A DNA stretch of 64,000 bases from Planctellipticum variicoloris (lineage in GTDB: Bacteria > Planctomycetota > Planctomycetia > Planctomycetales > Planctomycetaceae): positions 5,402,001-5,466,000 of the forward strand of contig NZ_CP130886.1 of assembly GCF_030622045.1 (NCBI RefSeq). Reading direction: 5' to 3'. Positions within the stretch are counted from its first letter, which is position 1. Each line of letters begins with the position of its first letter. The notes under the pieces are model-generated. The model was given only the letters and a program-made list of their open reading frames with translations. It made no database searches and was not told the origin of the DNA. This document shows, piece by piece, positions 50,039-58,552 of the stretch. The position numbers and the translations under genes are program-made.

Positions 50039-52633
50039 ATGATAGTCGCGTCAGCCACCCTCTGCTACCTCGCGCTGGCCTGGGCTCCGCCGCCCGGCGC
50101 TCCGGAGTTTTCGCGCGCCGCCGACATTCAGGACTACACGTTCGAACGCAAGGACGATCAGGATCTGGACCGGCAGCCGGACGACTGGACTCGTCGACGC
50201 GGCGAAGGCTTCCCGCTCTATGTGAAGTCGGAGATCGACCGCGGCGTCGGACACAACAGCGAGCAGAGCCTCAAATTTGAGGCCAACGGCGGCGCTGCCG
50301 CCTATTATTCCCCCCTGATCCGGATCGACCCCCGCTACACGCTGGTGCTCGAAGGCTACATCCGGACCGACGGGCTCGCCGATACGGCGGGAATGGTGTC
50401 GGTCTCGCTGCTCGACAATAAGCGTCAGAGAGTTTCCCGCCATCTCAGCGCGCCGGTCGTCGGAACGCGCGGAGAATGGGTTCGCATCGAGATCGGTCCG
50501 CTCCTCCCCGGACCGGAGATTCGCCACGCCATCATCGGCTGCCACCTGCTACCAGGCGAACACGTCGAAATCTCCGGGGGGGTCCACTTCGACGACCTTC
50601 GGCTCGGCCGACTGCCGCGGCTCTCCCTGGAGCAGGACCGGCTCTCCCACTTTCACCCCGAAAGCCAGCCGCTGAAACTGCTCGCGCGATTGTCCGGGCT
50701 CGATGCACGCGACCAGTATCGACTGCAGTTCGAATTGTCGGACCCGTTTGGCGAGGGGTCTCAGACCAAGGAGTTTCCGCTGAAAGTCACGGCGGAAACG
50801 GCCGCCGAGCTGCAGGTCATTGAGTGGAATCTGGACGCTCAGCAGCCCGGATACTATCGCGTTCGGGCGGTGCTCCATCGAAATGGCGAACCCCTGATCA
50901 CGCGGGATACGGCGCTGGCGGTGCTGCAGCTTCACGATTCCCCCTCCACGACCGGCGGCTTCGGCTGGTCGCTGGGGCGTCACAACGACATTGCCACCTG
51001 GGAAGCGTTGCCGGAACTGGCGGCGCAGTCCGGCATCAACTGGGTCAAACTGCCGGTCTGGAGCAGTTCGGGGGGGATCGATCCCGAGCGGACGACCCGG
51101 ATCAATCGGCTGCTGGATCGTCTGACGTCCCGCGGCCTGATCGCCGTCGGCGTGCTCGATGAGCCGCCCAAGCTGCTGCTTGCCCGACTGGGACTGCAGG
51201 ATGCGCGAGCCAGCGAAGTCTTCACGCTGTCGCGGGAGATCTGGGGACCGTCGCTGCATCCGGTCATCGCGCGCTACGGCGCCACAGTACGGTACTGGCA
51301 GGTCGGCGACGATGCCGACACAACCCTCGCCGGGGTTCCAGACTTGCAGGCCGTCGTCAAACAGATTCATCGCGAGATCACCGGCGTCGGCAGAAGTTCG
51401 CGACTGGTCCTGCCCTGGGAGCAGACGACTCCCCCGCCGGTACGCCAGAGCCAGTCACTGACGGCTGTCTCGCTGACCAGCCGCGGCGGGGCCAATATCC
51501 GCGACATCGGCCCCTCCGTTGAAGCCGCCAAGAAGGAAGGGTACGCCTCCTGGGTGACACTGTGGCTGGACCAGCTTTCTGGCGAGACGCCTCAGGAACG
51601 GGCGGCGTTTCTCGTGCGGGCTATGCTGGCCGCTCGCGTCGGCGGGGCTGAGGCCGTCTTTGCGGGCGACGTCATGCACTCGACGAAGGGGCTGTTGACG
51701 ACGGAGGGCGCGCCGACCGAGCTCTATCTCCCCTGGCGAACGGCTGCGCTGGCCATGCAGGGGGCGGACTACCTCGGGGAGTTCGTTTTCCCCGGCGAAA
51801 GCCGCAGCGCTGTCTTTGCTCGCGACAGCGAAGCCATTCTGTTTGTCTGGGCCAGCGAGCCGACGACCGAACGGCTCTTCCTCGGCGGTCAGCCGTATGA
51901 AGTCGATGCGTGGGGCCGTCGCAAACCGCTCGTCTGGGATGAAGTCAGCCAGGAGTTCGTGATTCCAGTCGACGAGTCGCCGCGGCTGATCCGAGGCGCG
52001 TCCGCCGACCTGGCGCGTTGGCGCGTCGCCGCGCAGTTTGCCGGCGGCAAAATGAAGAGCGAGTACGGCTGGCACCCCGACCGCATCACCGGGAGAAACA
52101 CGTTTCCGCAGGGGGTGAGCGGACGTCTGACCGTCCGTCTGCCGACGGACTGGGCCGCCGAACCCGCCGAATGGCCACTCCAGCTCCCCGCGGGCGAGGC
52201 CTACGATCTCCCGGTGAACCTGCTCCTGCCGACGACGGCGCGGATGGGGGAAGTCCGGATGGTATTCGAGTTCGATATTACCGCGGACCAGAATTATCGC
52301 TTCAAAGTCCACCAGAAATATCAGGTCGGGTTGGGCGACGTGACGATTGACGTCATCGACCGGAGGCTGCCGGACGGCCGGCTGGAGATCGAGCAGATCG
52401 TCAAGAATCAGACGACGCCTCCGGAGATCCTCGACTTCCGCTGCAGCCTGTTTGTCCCGGGCCTGCAGCGCAAGAGATTCACGATCACGAAACTCGGCAC
52501 AGGCCAGGACCGCAAGCTCTACCATCTGCCTGACGCCGACAATCTCCGCGGCAAGGAGCTCTGGCTCCGCCTCGAACAGGAAGGGGGCCGACGCATCCTC
52601 AACTACCGCTGGACCGTCGGCAAAGACTGGTAG
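50039..52633 (+). CDS. Large exported protein with a TIM-barrel-like central region
   Basis: An 864-residue exported protein with a signal peptide (about 1-28). Residues ~35-200 form a carbohydrate-binding-like beta-sandwich (LKFEANGGAAAYYSPLIRID, VHFDDLRLGRLPRLSLEQD). Residues ~310-560 resemble a glycoside-hydrolase-type TIM barrel: GFGWSLGRHNDIATWEALP, SGINWVKLPVWSSSGGID, RLTSRGLIAVGVLDEPPK, ARYGATVRYWQVGDDAD. The last ~220 residues are beta domains (ADLARWRVAAQFAGGKMKSEY and following). The usual GH Asn-Glu pair is not obvious (QVGDDAD in that place), so catalytic activity is uncertain. No family was named with confidence. Confidence 0.65.
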   Translation: MIVASATLCYLALAWAPPPGAPEFSRAADIQDYTFERKDDQDLDRQPDDWTRRRGEGFPLYVKSEIDRGVGHNSEQSLKFEANGGAAAYYSPLIRIDPRYTLVLEGYIRTDGLADTAGMVSVSLLDNKRQRVSRHLSAPVVGTRGEWVRIEIGPLLPGPEIRHAIIGCHLLPGEHVEISGGVHFDDLRLGRLPRLSLEQDRLSHFHPESQPLKLLARLSGLDARDQYRLQFELSDPFGEGSQTKEFPLKVTAETAAELQVIEWNLDAQQPGYYRVRAVLHRNGEPLITRDTALAVLQLHDSPSTTGGFGWSLGRHNDIATWEALPELAAQSGINWVKLPVWSSSGGIDPERTTRINRLLDRLTSRGLIAVGVLDEPPKLLLARLGLQDARASEVFTLSREIWGPSLHPVIARYGATVRYWQVGDDADTTLAGVPDLQAVVKQIHREITGVGRSSRLVLPWEQTTPPPVRQSQSLTAVSLTSRGGANIRDIGPSVEAAKKEGYASWVTLWLDQLSGETPQERAAFLVRAMLAARVGGAEAVFAGDVMHSTKGLLTTEGAPTELYLPWRTAALAMQGADYLGEFVFPGESRSAVFARDSEAILFVWASEPTTERLFLGGQPYEVDAWGRRKPLVWDEVSQEFVIPVDESPRLIRGASADLARWRVAAQFAGGKMKSEYGWHPDRITGRNTFPQGVSGRLTVRLPTDWAAEPAEWPLQLPAGEAYDLPVNLLLPTTARMGEVRMVFEFDITADQNYRFKVHQKYQVGLGDVTIDVIDRRLPDGRLEIEQIVKNQTTPPEILDFRCSLFVPGLQRKRFTITKLGTGQDRKLYHLPDADNLRGKELWLRLEQEGGRRILNYRWTVGKDW

Positions 52634-52668
52634 AGCGGCAACATTCCCTCTTCACGGATCACTCGCGA

Positions 52669-53640
52669 CTACCCACTGACCACTCTCGAAAAATGCTGCC
52701 TCACCAGTTGCCGAAACTCGGGAAAGGATCGCACTTTCTGCACGCCCGATTTGAACTGGTCAAATTCCGGCAGGAACTTGGCGAAGTAGCAGCTCGTCCG
52801 CGGCAATCGCTTGAGCGCCCGGTGATTGCCGTAGAACTCGAACTCCGCTTCGACAACCTGCAGCAGCACGCGCGCCCGTTCGGTCGGCGAAGGCGGGGCG
52901 AGTTGCGCACCTCCCAGGACCAGTGACCTGGCCTGCTGAAAGATCCACGGATTCCCCAGGCAGCCCCGCCCGATCGCCACTCCATCCGCTCCGCTCTCTC
53001 GCCATTCTCGCACGGCGTCTTCCGCCGTTCGAATCCCGCCGCTGCCGAGTACGGGAATCGCGACGGCTTCTTTGACGCGCCGGACCACGCTCCAGTCCGG
53101 CCCCCCCACATAGGCCTGCGCCACGCTGCGGGCATGGACTTCAATGCCGGCGGCCCCTTCCGCCTCAGCGAGACGGGCGATCTCCGGCGCAGTTTCGTGT
53201 TCCGCATCGGGGCCAGTGCGAATCTTGAGCGTCACGGGAACGTCCACGGCCCTCGCCACCGCCGCGACGATCCGGGCAATCGCGGCCGGGTCGGCCATCA
53301 GCGCCCCTCCTTCGCCGCGCTGCACGAGTCGACGGATCGGACACTCGAAGTTCAGATCGACGATCGAGAATCCCTGTGCGGCAACGATCTTCGCCGCCTC
53401 GGCCATCACCTGCGGATCGACGCCGCTGATCTGGCCTGCGGCCGGCCGCTCGACCGGCGCCGTCTGCAACAGCTTCAGCGCCCGCTTGTCGCGGGCCGCC
53501 ACGTCGACCGCATCGATCCGCTCGCTGCAGACCAAACTCGCCCCAAACTGCTTCATCAGTACTCGCAATGGATAGCTGGTGTGCTCCTCCATCGGGGCGA
53601 GAGTGATCGGGTGGGCGACAGCGACGGAACCGATGCGCAT
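52669..53640 (-). CDS. dusB: tRNA-dihydrouridine synthase
   Basis: A 323-residue FMN enzyme that reduces uridines in the D-loop of tRNA. The Dus pattern is present: ITLAPMEEHTSYPLRVLMK (family APMxGxTD with changes), QISGVDPQVMAEAAKIV, the catalytic Cys100 in VDLNFECPIRRLVQRGEGGALM, PVTLKIRTG, GIEVHARSVAQAYVGGPDW and IPVLGSGGIRTAEDAV with DGVAIGRGCLGNPW. The FMN phosphate site GSGGI and GRG is intact. Subfamily assignment to DusB is by overall resemblance. The gene is divergent from the CpaF gene and convergent with the large exported protein. Confidence 0.87.
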   Translation of the reverse strand: MRIGSVAVAHPITLAPMEEHTSYPLRVLMKQFGASLVCSERIDAVDVAARDKRALKLLQTAPVERPAAGQISGVDPQVMAEAAKIVAAQGFSIVDLNFECPIRRLVQRGEGGALMADPAAIARIVAAVARAVDVPVTLKIRTGPDAEHETAPEIARLAEAEGAAGIEVHARSVAQAYVGGPDWSVVRRVKEAVAIPVLGSGGIRTAEDAVREWRESGADGVAIGRGCLGNPWIFQQARSLVLGGAQLAPPSPTERARVLLQVVEAEFEFYGNHRALKRLPRTSCYFAKFLPEFDQFKSGVQKVRSFPEFRQLVRQHFSRVVSG

Positions 53641-53852
53641 GCGGAATTCTCTGGGCGGGACTGCAAACCCCCAGAATGACGGTATTCTGGACGGAACTCA
53701 ATTCGGTCCGGCCGTTGATATCGCTACGCAAAAGCCGTTTGAATCGACGGGCGCACGCACAATTGCCGTTTCGTGCTTCGAATTTGGTGCTCATTTCGGA
53801 TTTTGTGCTTTGGATTTCAGAATTCTTTCGACACCCTCTGAACGGTCAACCC

Positions 53853-54965
53853 ATGTCACACGAGTCGGTCTTTGAAGCCAGCGTCGGCTACTTCCTGTCG
53901 CCGCTCCGGCCATACCTTCAGGACGACACGGTCTCGGAAATCATGGTTAACGGCCACAGCGAGGTGTACATCGAGCGCCGGGGCCGGCTCGAAAAGACCG
54001 ACGCCCGGTTTCCCAGCCACGACGCCCTGCTCTCGGCCGTCCACAACGTCGCACAGTATGTCGGCCGGGAAATCGACGCCGACCGCCCAATTCTTGACGC
54101 CCGCCTGCCCGACGGCTCCCGCGTCCACGTGGTCCTCCCCCCCAGCGCCCGACGGGGCATCTACTTCACGATCCGCAAGTTCGCCCGCGACATCTTCGGC
54201 CTCGACGATCTGATCCGCCTCGGCAGCCTGTCCCCCTCCGGCAAAGAGTTTCTGGAGATTGCCGTTCGCTTGAAGAAAAACATCGTCGTGGCGGGCGGGA
54301 CCGGCACCGGGAAGACGTCGCTGCTGAACGCCGTCTCGACCGCCATTCCCGAAGAAGAGCGGATCGTGGTTATCGAAGACAGCTCCGAGCTCCGCCTCGC
54401 GCAGCCCCACACCTTGTACTTGGAGGCCCAACAGGCCGACGCGTACGGCCGTGGATCGGTCACCATCCGCGATCTATTCAAGGCCTCGCTCCGCATGCGG
54501 CCCGACCGGATCATCGTCGGCGAAGTCCGGAGCGGCGAGGCGCTCGACATGATCCAGTCGATGCTCAGCGGGCACGCCGGCAGTTTGACGACCGTCCACG
54601 CCACGACGCCGCGCGACGCTCTCACGCGTCTCGAAACGCTGTCGCTGATGTCGGAGGTCGAACTCCCTGTCTACGTCGCTCGGGCCCAGGTCTCCAGCGC
54701 CATCCACCTGATCGTGCAGCTCGCCCGCTACTCGGAAGACGGCTCGCGCAAAGTGACCCGTATTACCGAGGCGCTCGGCATGGACGCCGCGAATCAGTAC
54801 CAGTTGCGCGACCTGTTCGTCTCACACATCCAGGGTCGCCTGCCCAACGGACGCCTGGTCGCCGACCTGCAGCCGACCGGCGAACGTCCGACGTTCGCGG
54901 ATGAAGTCCGCGAGTACGGGCTTGAGCGGTTCGTGAATGCGTCGGCTGCGGTGTGGAGGGAGTAG
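53853..54965 (+). CDS. cpaF: CpaF/TadA-type secretion ATPase
   Basis: A 370-residue hexameric-type ATPase of the T2SS/T4SS superfamily, close to CpaF/TadA of tight-adherence pili. The N-terminal domain has VSEIMVNGHSEVYIERRGRL and LDARLPDGSRVHVVLPP. Walker A is GGTGTGKTS (148-156). IVVIEDSSELRLAQPHTLYLE, LRMRPDRIIVGEVRSGEAL (Walker B/Asp box) and SGHAGSLTTVHATTPRDALTRLE (His box) follow. It would power pilus assembly or secretion. No TadB/TadC, pilin or prepilin peptidase genes are adjacent. The ATG at 53853 directly precedes the conserved N-terminus and lacks a clear ribosome-binding site. Confidence 0.9.
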   Translation: MSHESVFEASVGYFLSPLRPYLQDDTVSEIMVNGHSEVYIERRGRLEKTDARFPSHDALLSAVHNVAQYVGREIDADRPILDARLPDGSRVHVVLPPSARRGIYFTIRKFARDIFGLDDLIRLGSLSPSGKEFLEIAVRLKKNIVVAGGTGTGKTSLLNAVSTAIPEEERIVVIEDSSELRLAQPHTLYLEAQQADAYGRGSVTIRDLFKASLRMRPDRIIVGEVRSGEALDMIQSMLSGHAGSLTTVHATTPRDALTRLETLSLMSEVELPVYVARAQVSSAIHLIVQLARYSEDGSRKVTRITEALGMDAANQYQLRDLFVSHIQGRLPNGRLVADLQPTGERPTFADEVREYGLERFVNASAAVWRE

Positions 54966-55014
54966 GGTTCGGCGAGCGGGCCGTCGTCTCACGCATCATG
55001 AACTTGAGATGATT

Positions 55015-55034
55015 GGTCCGCAAAGCGGACCCTA
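55015..55034 (-). repeat. TAG-hairpin repeat, copy 3
   Basis: On the minus strand the stop TAG (55034-55032) of the small membrane gene is followed directly by a hairpin with arms GGTCCGC and GCGGACC and loop TTT. The layout is the same as at 171-190 and 6801-6821. Confidence 0.6.
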
Positions 55035-55313
55035 CGATTGCCGCGTTCGTCTCCAGCGCCGGAGCAGCCAGACCGCGTCGATGATGACCGCGATTCCGAA
55101 CCAGCCGGCAATGAGTGCGTGACCGACGATCCGGTAGGGCTGAATCGCGCAGACATCGGCGATCATGATCGGCACGGCAAAAACCGCCAGCACAACCGGC
55201 AGCCATTCGAGTTCGCCCAATCGTGCGCCGCCGCAGATCCGGACAGCCGGCTACCAGATCCCGATAAACAGGACGAGCAACGAGACCAACGCGAATTGGT
55301 AGACGAGAGACAT
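55032..55313 (-). pseudogene. Small three-span membrane protein interrupted by an amber codon
   Basis: A continuous minus-strand frame encodes MSLVYQFALVSLLVLFIGIW, then an in-frame TAG (55253-55251), then 72 more residues (PAVRICGGARLGELEWLPVV onwards). The second part contains two more hydrophobic segments and a basic C-terminus (WLLRRWRRTRQS). Read through, it would be a 93-residue protein with three membrane spans, which is a sensible fold. Read literally, it is a 20-residue peptide plus a fragment with only a TTG start (55220). The simplest explanation is one nonsense mutation (for example TGG to TAG). Programmed readthrough or a sequencing error is also possible. Confidence 0.6.
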
Positions 55314-55354
55314 GGCTGTGCGTCGAGATGAGTCGCTGAACAAGACACGTTGGG

Positions 55355-55366
55355 GTATTATAATAC
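55355..55366. promoter_or_regulatory. Palindromic -10 region between divergent small genes
   Basis: GTATTATAATAC is a perfect 12-base palindrome containing TATAAT on both strands, very AT-rich in this genome. A weak -35 (CTGAAC, 55336-55341) lies 17 bases upstream of the plus-strand TATAAT. It could serve the plus-strand gene at 55409, and possibly the minus-strand gene. Confidence 0.5.
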
Positions 55367-55408
55367 ACGCCAAGGGACCAATTCTCATCTCCATTGCGGG
55401 AACCGGCG

Positions 55409-55621
55409 ATGTCGACGCCTTCTGATGCCACGGGGCATGGCGATGCATCGCAACCGACCACGGGTCTGCGGTGGTGCGAACGGTCCGTTGCGGATCTTCT
55501 CGAAGCGCTGGCGGAAGTCGAATCCGGTCGCACGAAGTCGCTCGATGAGTTCGACTGCGAGTTTCGAGCTCGCCATCAAATCGGTGATCCGGCCGATCAA
55601 GAGGCGGCGACGGAGTTCTGA
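55409..55621 (+). CDS. Small acidic hypothetical protein
   Basis: A 70-residue soluble protein starting MSTPSDATGHGDASQPTTGL. Its second half (SVADLLEALAEVESGRTKSL, then DEFDCEFRARHQI) is helical and resembles the C-terminal segments of small antitoxin-like proteins common in planctomycetes and cyanobacteria; that is only an impression. No toxin gene adjoins it. Support for a real gene comes from the coding-like composition and from a TATAAT promoter element about 45 bases upstream. Confidence 0.45.
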   Translation: MSTPSDATGHGDASQPTTGLRWCERSVADLLEALAEVESGRTKSLDEFDCEFRARHQIGDPADQEAATEF

Positions 55622-55665
55622 AGGCGGTGCATCGCCTTTCAATACTCCGCAGCAAACTGTCCGGC

Positions 55666-56703
55666 TCATTTGCGTTGGTTCTCCTGAAGCTGTTCCGCCT
55701 TGTAACGTTCCAGCGTGCGGATCTGGCTCGTCAGCTTGGACTCAGGGCCAGCCGGAAAGTACTGCACGTGATCGGGAAGGTAATACCCCTTCTCCCGCGG
55801 CCGACTCTCTCCCAGATTACCGTTCGTCTTCGTCGATGCTGCCGCAGCCAATCGCCCGCCCCTCAGTCGATTCTCAATGTTCAGCGCATCCGCCGGCATG
55901 GGTCGTGCCGTCTCCTCGGCGGCAACTTCGATTTGCAGGAACACCGCCAACATCACAGGCGATTCTGCTCCCCTTCCTTCCGACCGCGAATACAGCAAGG
56001 CGGGCCGCCGCCGCGTGAGGAGTTGTGTCTCACCCGGTTGGCATTCGACGGAAGTCTGAAAACAAATCGCCGTGAGCCCCGGGACCAGCTCGCCGTTGAC
56101 CTTGACCGCACTGGCCTGATCGAGACGGCTGGACTGCAGCAAAAATTCGACCTGGAGCTGCTTGCCACGGCATTCCAACTTGGCCTCGACGTGATCGCCG
56201 TAGAATTTCTTGGCAGCCGTCGCAGGTCTCTGATGAGATGGGGGGATCGGAATCTCAAACTCACCCCCCTGCCGATACGTAGCAGGTTTTCCAGCGGTCG
56301 CCGCCAGCGACGGCTCGGCCACCAGCTTGACCGGCCCATCGGCGCGAATCAGTTGCTTGAGCTGCCGCAGCAACTTCTGATCGGATCCCACGGAAGGAAT
56401 CACACTCGGGTCGAGATACAGCGCCGCAGCCAGCTCCGGATAGTCGACGGCAAGCCGCGCTCGATCGATCTCCAGGGCCGTCACCTGCAGCAGAAACTGC
56501 CCGGCCGAGGATGCCTGCTCATTCTCAGCGCGCTGCAGTGCCAGCCGAACGGGTTTTGCCAGTTCACTCTCCCCCGCGGCCTCCAATAGTTCGACGGCCT
56601 GCCGCAGAAGTTTCAGGCGATCGGTCGGCGGAGCGTCCTCGGCCATCAGACCGGACGCAAATCCTCCCGCAACCAACAGAGCAAAGAGACTGCGCATCAT
56701 CAT
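55666..56703 (-). CDS. Exported protein with a secretin-like (T2SS/Tad) beta domain
   Basis: A 345-residue exported protein. Three consecutive ATG codons (56703, 56700, 56697) precede RSLFALLVAGGFASGLMAED; the GGAAGG spacing favours the third. After the signal peptide a helical part (about 22-120) follows, then a region like the core of bacterial secretins: VKLVAEPSLAATAGKPATYR and QGGEFEIPIPPSHQ match the LVAEPSLVALSGxxAxFxAGGEFPIPV pattern of RcpA/CpaC secretins. The following segments (VEFLLQSSRLDQ, LTAICFQTSVECQPGETQLL) fit too. The protein is much shorter than a full secretin and lacks a barrel-closing end, so pore formation is doubtful. The CpaF-type ATPase gene lies 700 bp away. Confidence 0.65.
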   Translation of the reverse strand: MMMRSLFALLVAGGFASGLMAEDAPPTDRLKLLRQAVELLEAAGESELAKPVRLALQRAENEQASSAGQFLLQVTALEIDRARLAVDYPELAAALYLDPSVIPSVGSDQKLLRQLKQLIRADGPVKLVAEPSLAATAGKPATYRQGGEFEIPIPPSHQRPATAAKKFYGDHVEAKLECRGKQLQVEFLLQSSRLDQASAVKVNGELVPGLTAICFQTSVECQPGETQLLTRRRPALLYSRSEGRGAESPVMLAVFLQIEVAAEETARPMPADALNIENRLRGGRLAAAASTKTNGNLGESRPREKGYYLPDHVQYFPAGPESKLTSQIRTLERYKAEQLQENQRK

Positions 56704-57138
56704 CCCTTCCGTGAGAGGTGACGGGGGTACAAACCGCGGGAACTGATCGCAGAAACCGGCAAATGCGTCAATCGCCATGCGTGCAGTGCGAGCCTTCACC
56801 AAGCCGGCTCGTTCGCTGGAGCGGCAGGGGCTTCACGTCCTTCCATTTCATTCTTCTTCTGTATCTTCCTCCGCGCTTTCCGTGCTTCGCTCTCTGCTCC
56901 GTCATTCGCGTCCATTCGTGCCATTCGTGGTTGTCTCCCCTCTTTCTCTTCTCCGCGTCCTCCGCGTCCTCCGCGTCTCAGCGGTGAAATCTCCCTCCAA
57001 CCGGCAGATTCCGCCGGTCTGCGCGCGTTACAAGCATCGCGACTCCAGATTTCCTCCCAACCAGTCGATCCAGTGTTGTCGGATCGCGACGAAGGATCGT
57101 GGTGCGGGCCGACGACACCATCGAAGCAGGGATCAGGG
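56704..57138. other. Divergent intergenic region with phrase repeats
   Basis: The 435 bases between two divergent genes include 'gtccattcgtgccattcgtg' (about 56910-56930) and a triple 'cgtcctccgcgtcctccgcg' followed by tctcagcggtgaa (about 56958-56990). These are the same phrases as at 4984, 23931 and 31178. No gene or clear promoter was found. Confidence 0.6.
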
Positions 57139-58425
57139 ATGGCCAGGCGGATTCTTGTGACCGGTTCGGGAACGTTCTTCGCCGCACGGCTGATTCACGA
57201 TCTCGTCCGCCGCGGCTGCGAAGTCACCACCGCCGACAGCCGCCGCTGGTCACCCGGCAAGGCCGTCAAAGGGGTCGCCCGCAAGGTCGACGTCCCCGTC
57301 CTCGGCACGGACCCGGAGGGCTACCTCAACGCCATCCTGGCGGAACTCGACGCCCGCCCGTACGACCTGCTTTTACCGCTGTTCGAGGAATCGCTCCTGC
57401 TGGCCGAGAATCGCTACGAAATCTGCCAGCGGACGCGGCTGTTTCTGCCCCCCTTCGAAACGATGCAGCAGCTCCACCACAAGCCCAGCCTCGACGCTCT
57501 CTGCGGCAAGATCGGCATCCCCTCGCCCCCGACCGTCGCCGCCCCCGATCTCGAACGCCTGCAGACTGCGGCCGGCCGCATGGGCTACCCCGTCGTCCTC
57601 AAACTGCCCATGAGCAACAACTCCGTCGGCCGGACCTACTGCGACAACGCCGACGAATTCGCCGACAGCTTTGGCAAACTCTCCGCATCTCAACACGCCC
57701 GCGGCGCCGAGCCCCCCTTCGTTCAGAAGAAAATCGACGGCGATCCGGTCTTCACTCTCTGCTACTGCCAGAAGGGCCGCAAGTACGCGGAAGTCGTCTA
57801 CCGGACCCGCCGGACGTTCCCCCAGGACGGCGGCACGGCCGCCCATCGCGAATCGATCGAGCATCCGGCGATTTCGGCGATCACGGCCAAGCTGGTTCGC
57901 GCCACCGAGTGGACCGGATTTCTGGGTCTCGACTTTCTGGTCGACCGCAGCGACGGCACCCCCTGGCTCATCGACGCCAATCCTCGGGCCAACCCCGCGA
58001 TTCAGCTCGGCTTCCTCTCCGGCCTCGACTGGTCTGAGCTCATCCTCAACCAGCTCCCGGGTGGCACGCTGGAACGACAATCCGCGAAGCCCGGCGTCCA
58101 CGCCCACGCCCGGCTGCTCGACATCGGCTGGCTGTTGGAAGGTCTGATTCCCGGCCGGGCTTCACTGTTGAAGTTCCCCGCCCGACTGGCCCGTTTCATC
58201 CGCCCGGAGTGGCCCGTCGCCTCACGCGGCGACCTGCTCGAGATTGGCGAGTACGGCTCCTTCGCGGCCGTGACGCTTCATACGCTCTACGGCTTCGCAA
58301 AGTCCCTCCGGACTGGCCGCCAGATCGGCGACATCCTGCTCGAAGATTCGAACTACGATCCGACGACCGCGGCCGAGTTCCGCAAACGGATCGCCGGGAA
58401 CGCAGACATCCGCCGCGCCGCGTGA
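57139..58425 (+). CDS. ATP-grasp enzyme
   Basis: A 428-residue cytoplasmic ATP-grasp protein (carbamoyl-phosphate-synthase-like). The N-terminal preATP-grasp region starts MARRILVTGSGTFFAARLIHDL, a Rossmann-type loop. The ATP-grasp core (about 110-300) has KPSLDALCGKIGIPSPPTV, GYPVVLKLPMSNNSVGRTYC (the ATP lysine), FVQKKIDGDPVFTLCYC and GFLGLDFLVDRSDGTPWLID with ANPRANPAIQLGF (the metal-binding DxNPR-type motif). It probably ligates a carboxylate to an amine; the substrate is unknown. The ATG at 57139 begins the fold. It converges with the glycosyltransferase gene, with a palindromic repeat between them. Confidence 0.85.
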   Translation: MARRILVTGSGTFFAARLIHDLVRRGCEVTTADSRRWSPGKAVKGVARKVDVPVLGTDPEGYLNAILAELDARPYDLLLPLFEESLLLAENRYEICQRTRLFLPPFETMQQLHHKPSLDALCGKIGIPSPPTVAAPDLERLQTAAGRMGYPVVLKLPMSNNSVGRTYCDNADEFADSFGKLSASQHARGAEPPFVQKKIDGDPVFTLCYCQKGRKYAEVVYRTRRTFPQDGGTAAHRESIEHPAISAITAKLVRATEWTGFLGLDFLVDRSDGTPWLIDANPRANPAIQLGFLSGLDWSELILNQLPGGTLERQSAKPGVHAHARLLDIGWLLEGLIPGRASLLKFPARLARFIRPEWPVASRGDLLEIGEYGSFAAVTLHTLYGFAKSLRTGRQIGDILLEDSNYDPTTAAEFRKRIAGNADIRRAA

Positions 58426-58430
58426 CAGCC

Positions 58431-58514
58431 CGGGTGACACGCCCAGTGGGTTTGCGATGGGCGTGTCTGCGCGTCGAAGTCCACGCCCTTCGAAGACTCA
58501 GGGCGTGCCACCCC
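58431..58514. repeat. Long palindromic repeat, copy 2 (gggtggcacgccc family)
   Basis: It starts CGGGTGACACGCCCAGTGGG and ends GACTCAGGGCGTGCCACCCC, with internal gatgggcgtg and cacgcccttcgaag that also pair. It is a shorter relative of the element at 5780-5895, here between two convergent genes. Confidence 0.65.
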
Positions 58515-58552
58515 GAATGGACGTGGTCCGCTGGTGTTGCGACGTGGTCCGA

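Noticed and set aside
49084-50280. Plus-strand open frame of 398 codons across the TIM-barrel gene and the start of the exported protein
   Set aside because: It is antisense to the isomerase-like gene and then out of frame with the signal peptide at 50039.
53853-53870. Upstream start for the CpaF gene in the AT-rich leader
   Set aside because: The leader consists of ttcgtgcttcgaatttgg-type phrase repeats and the extension has no family similarity; the ATG at 53853 fits the family.
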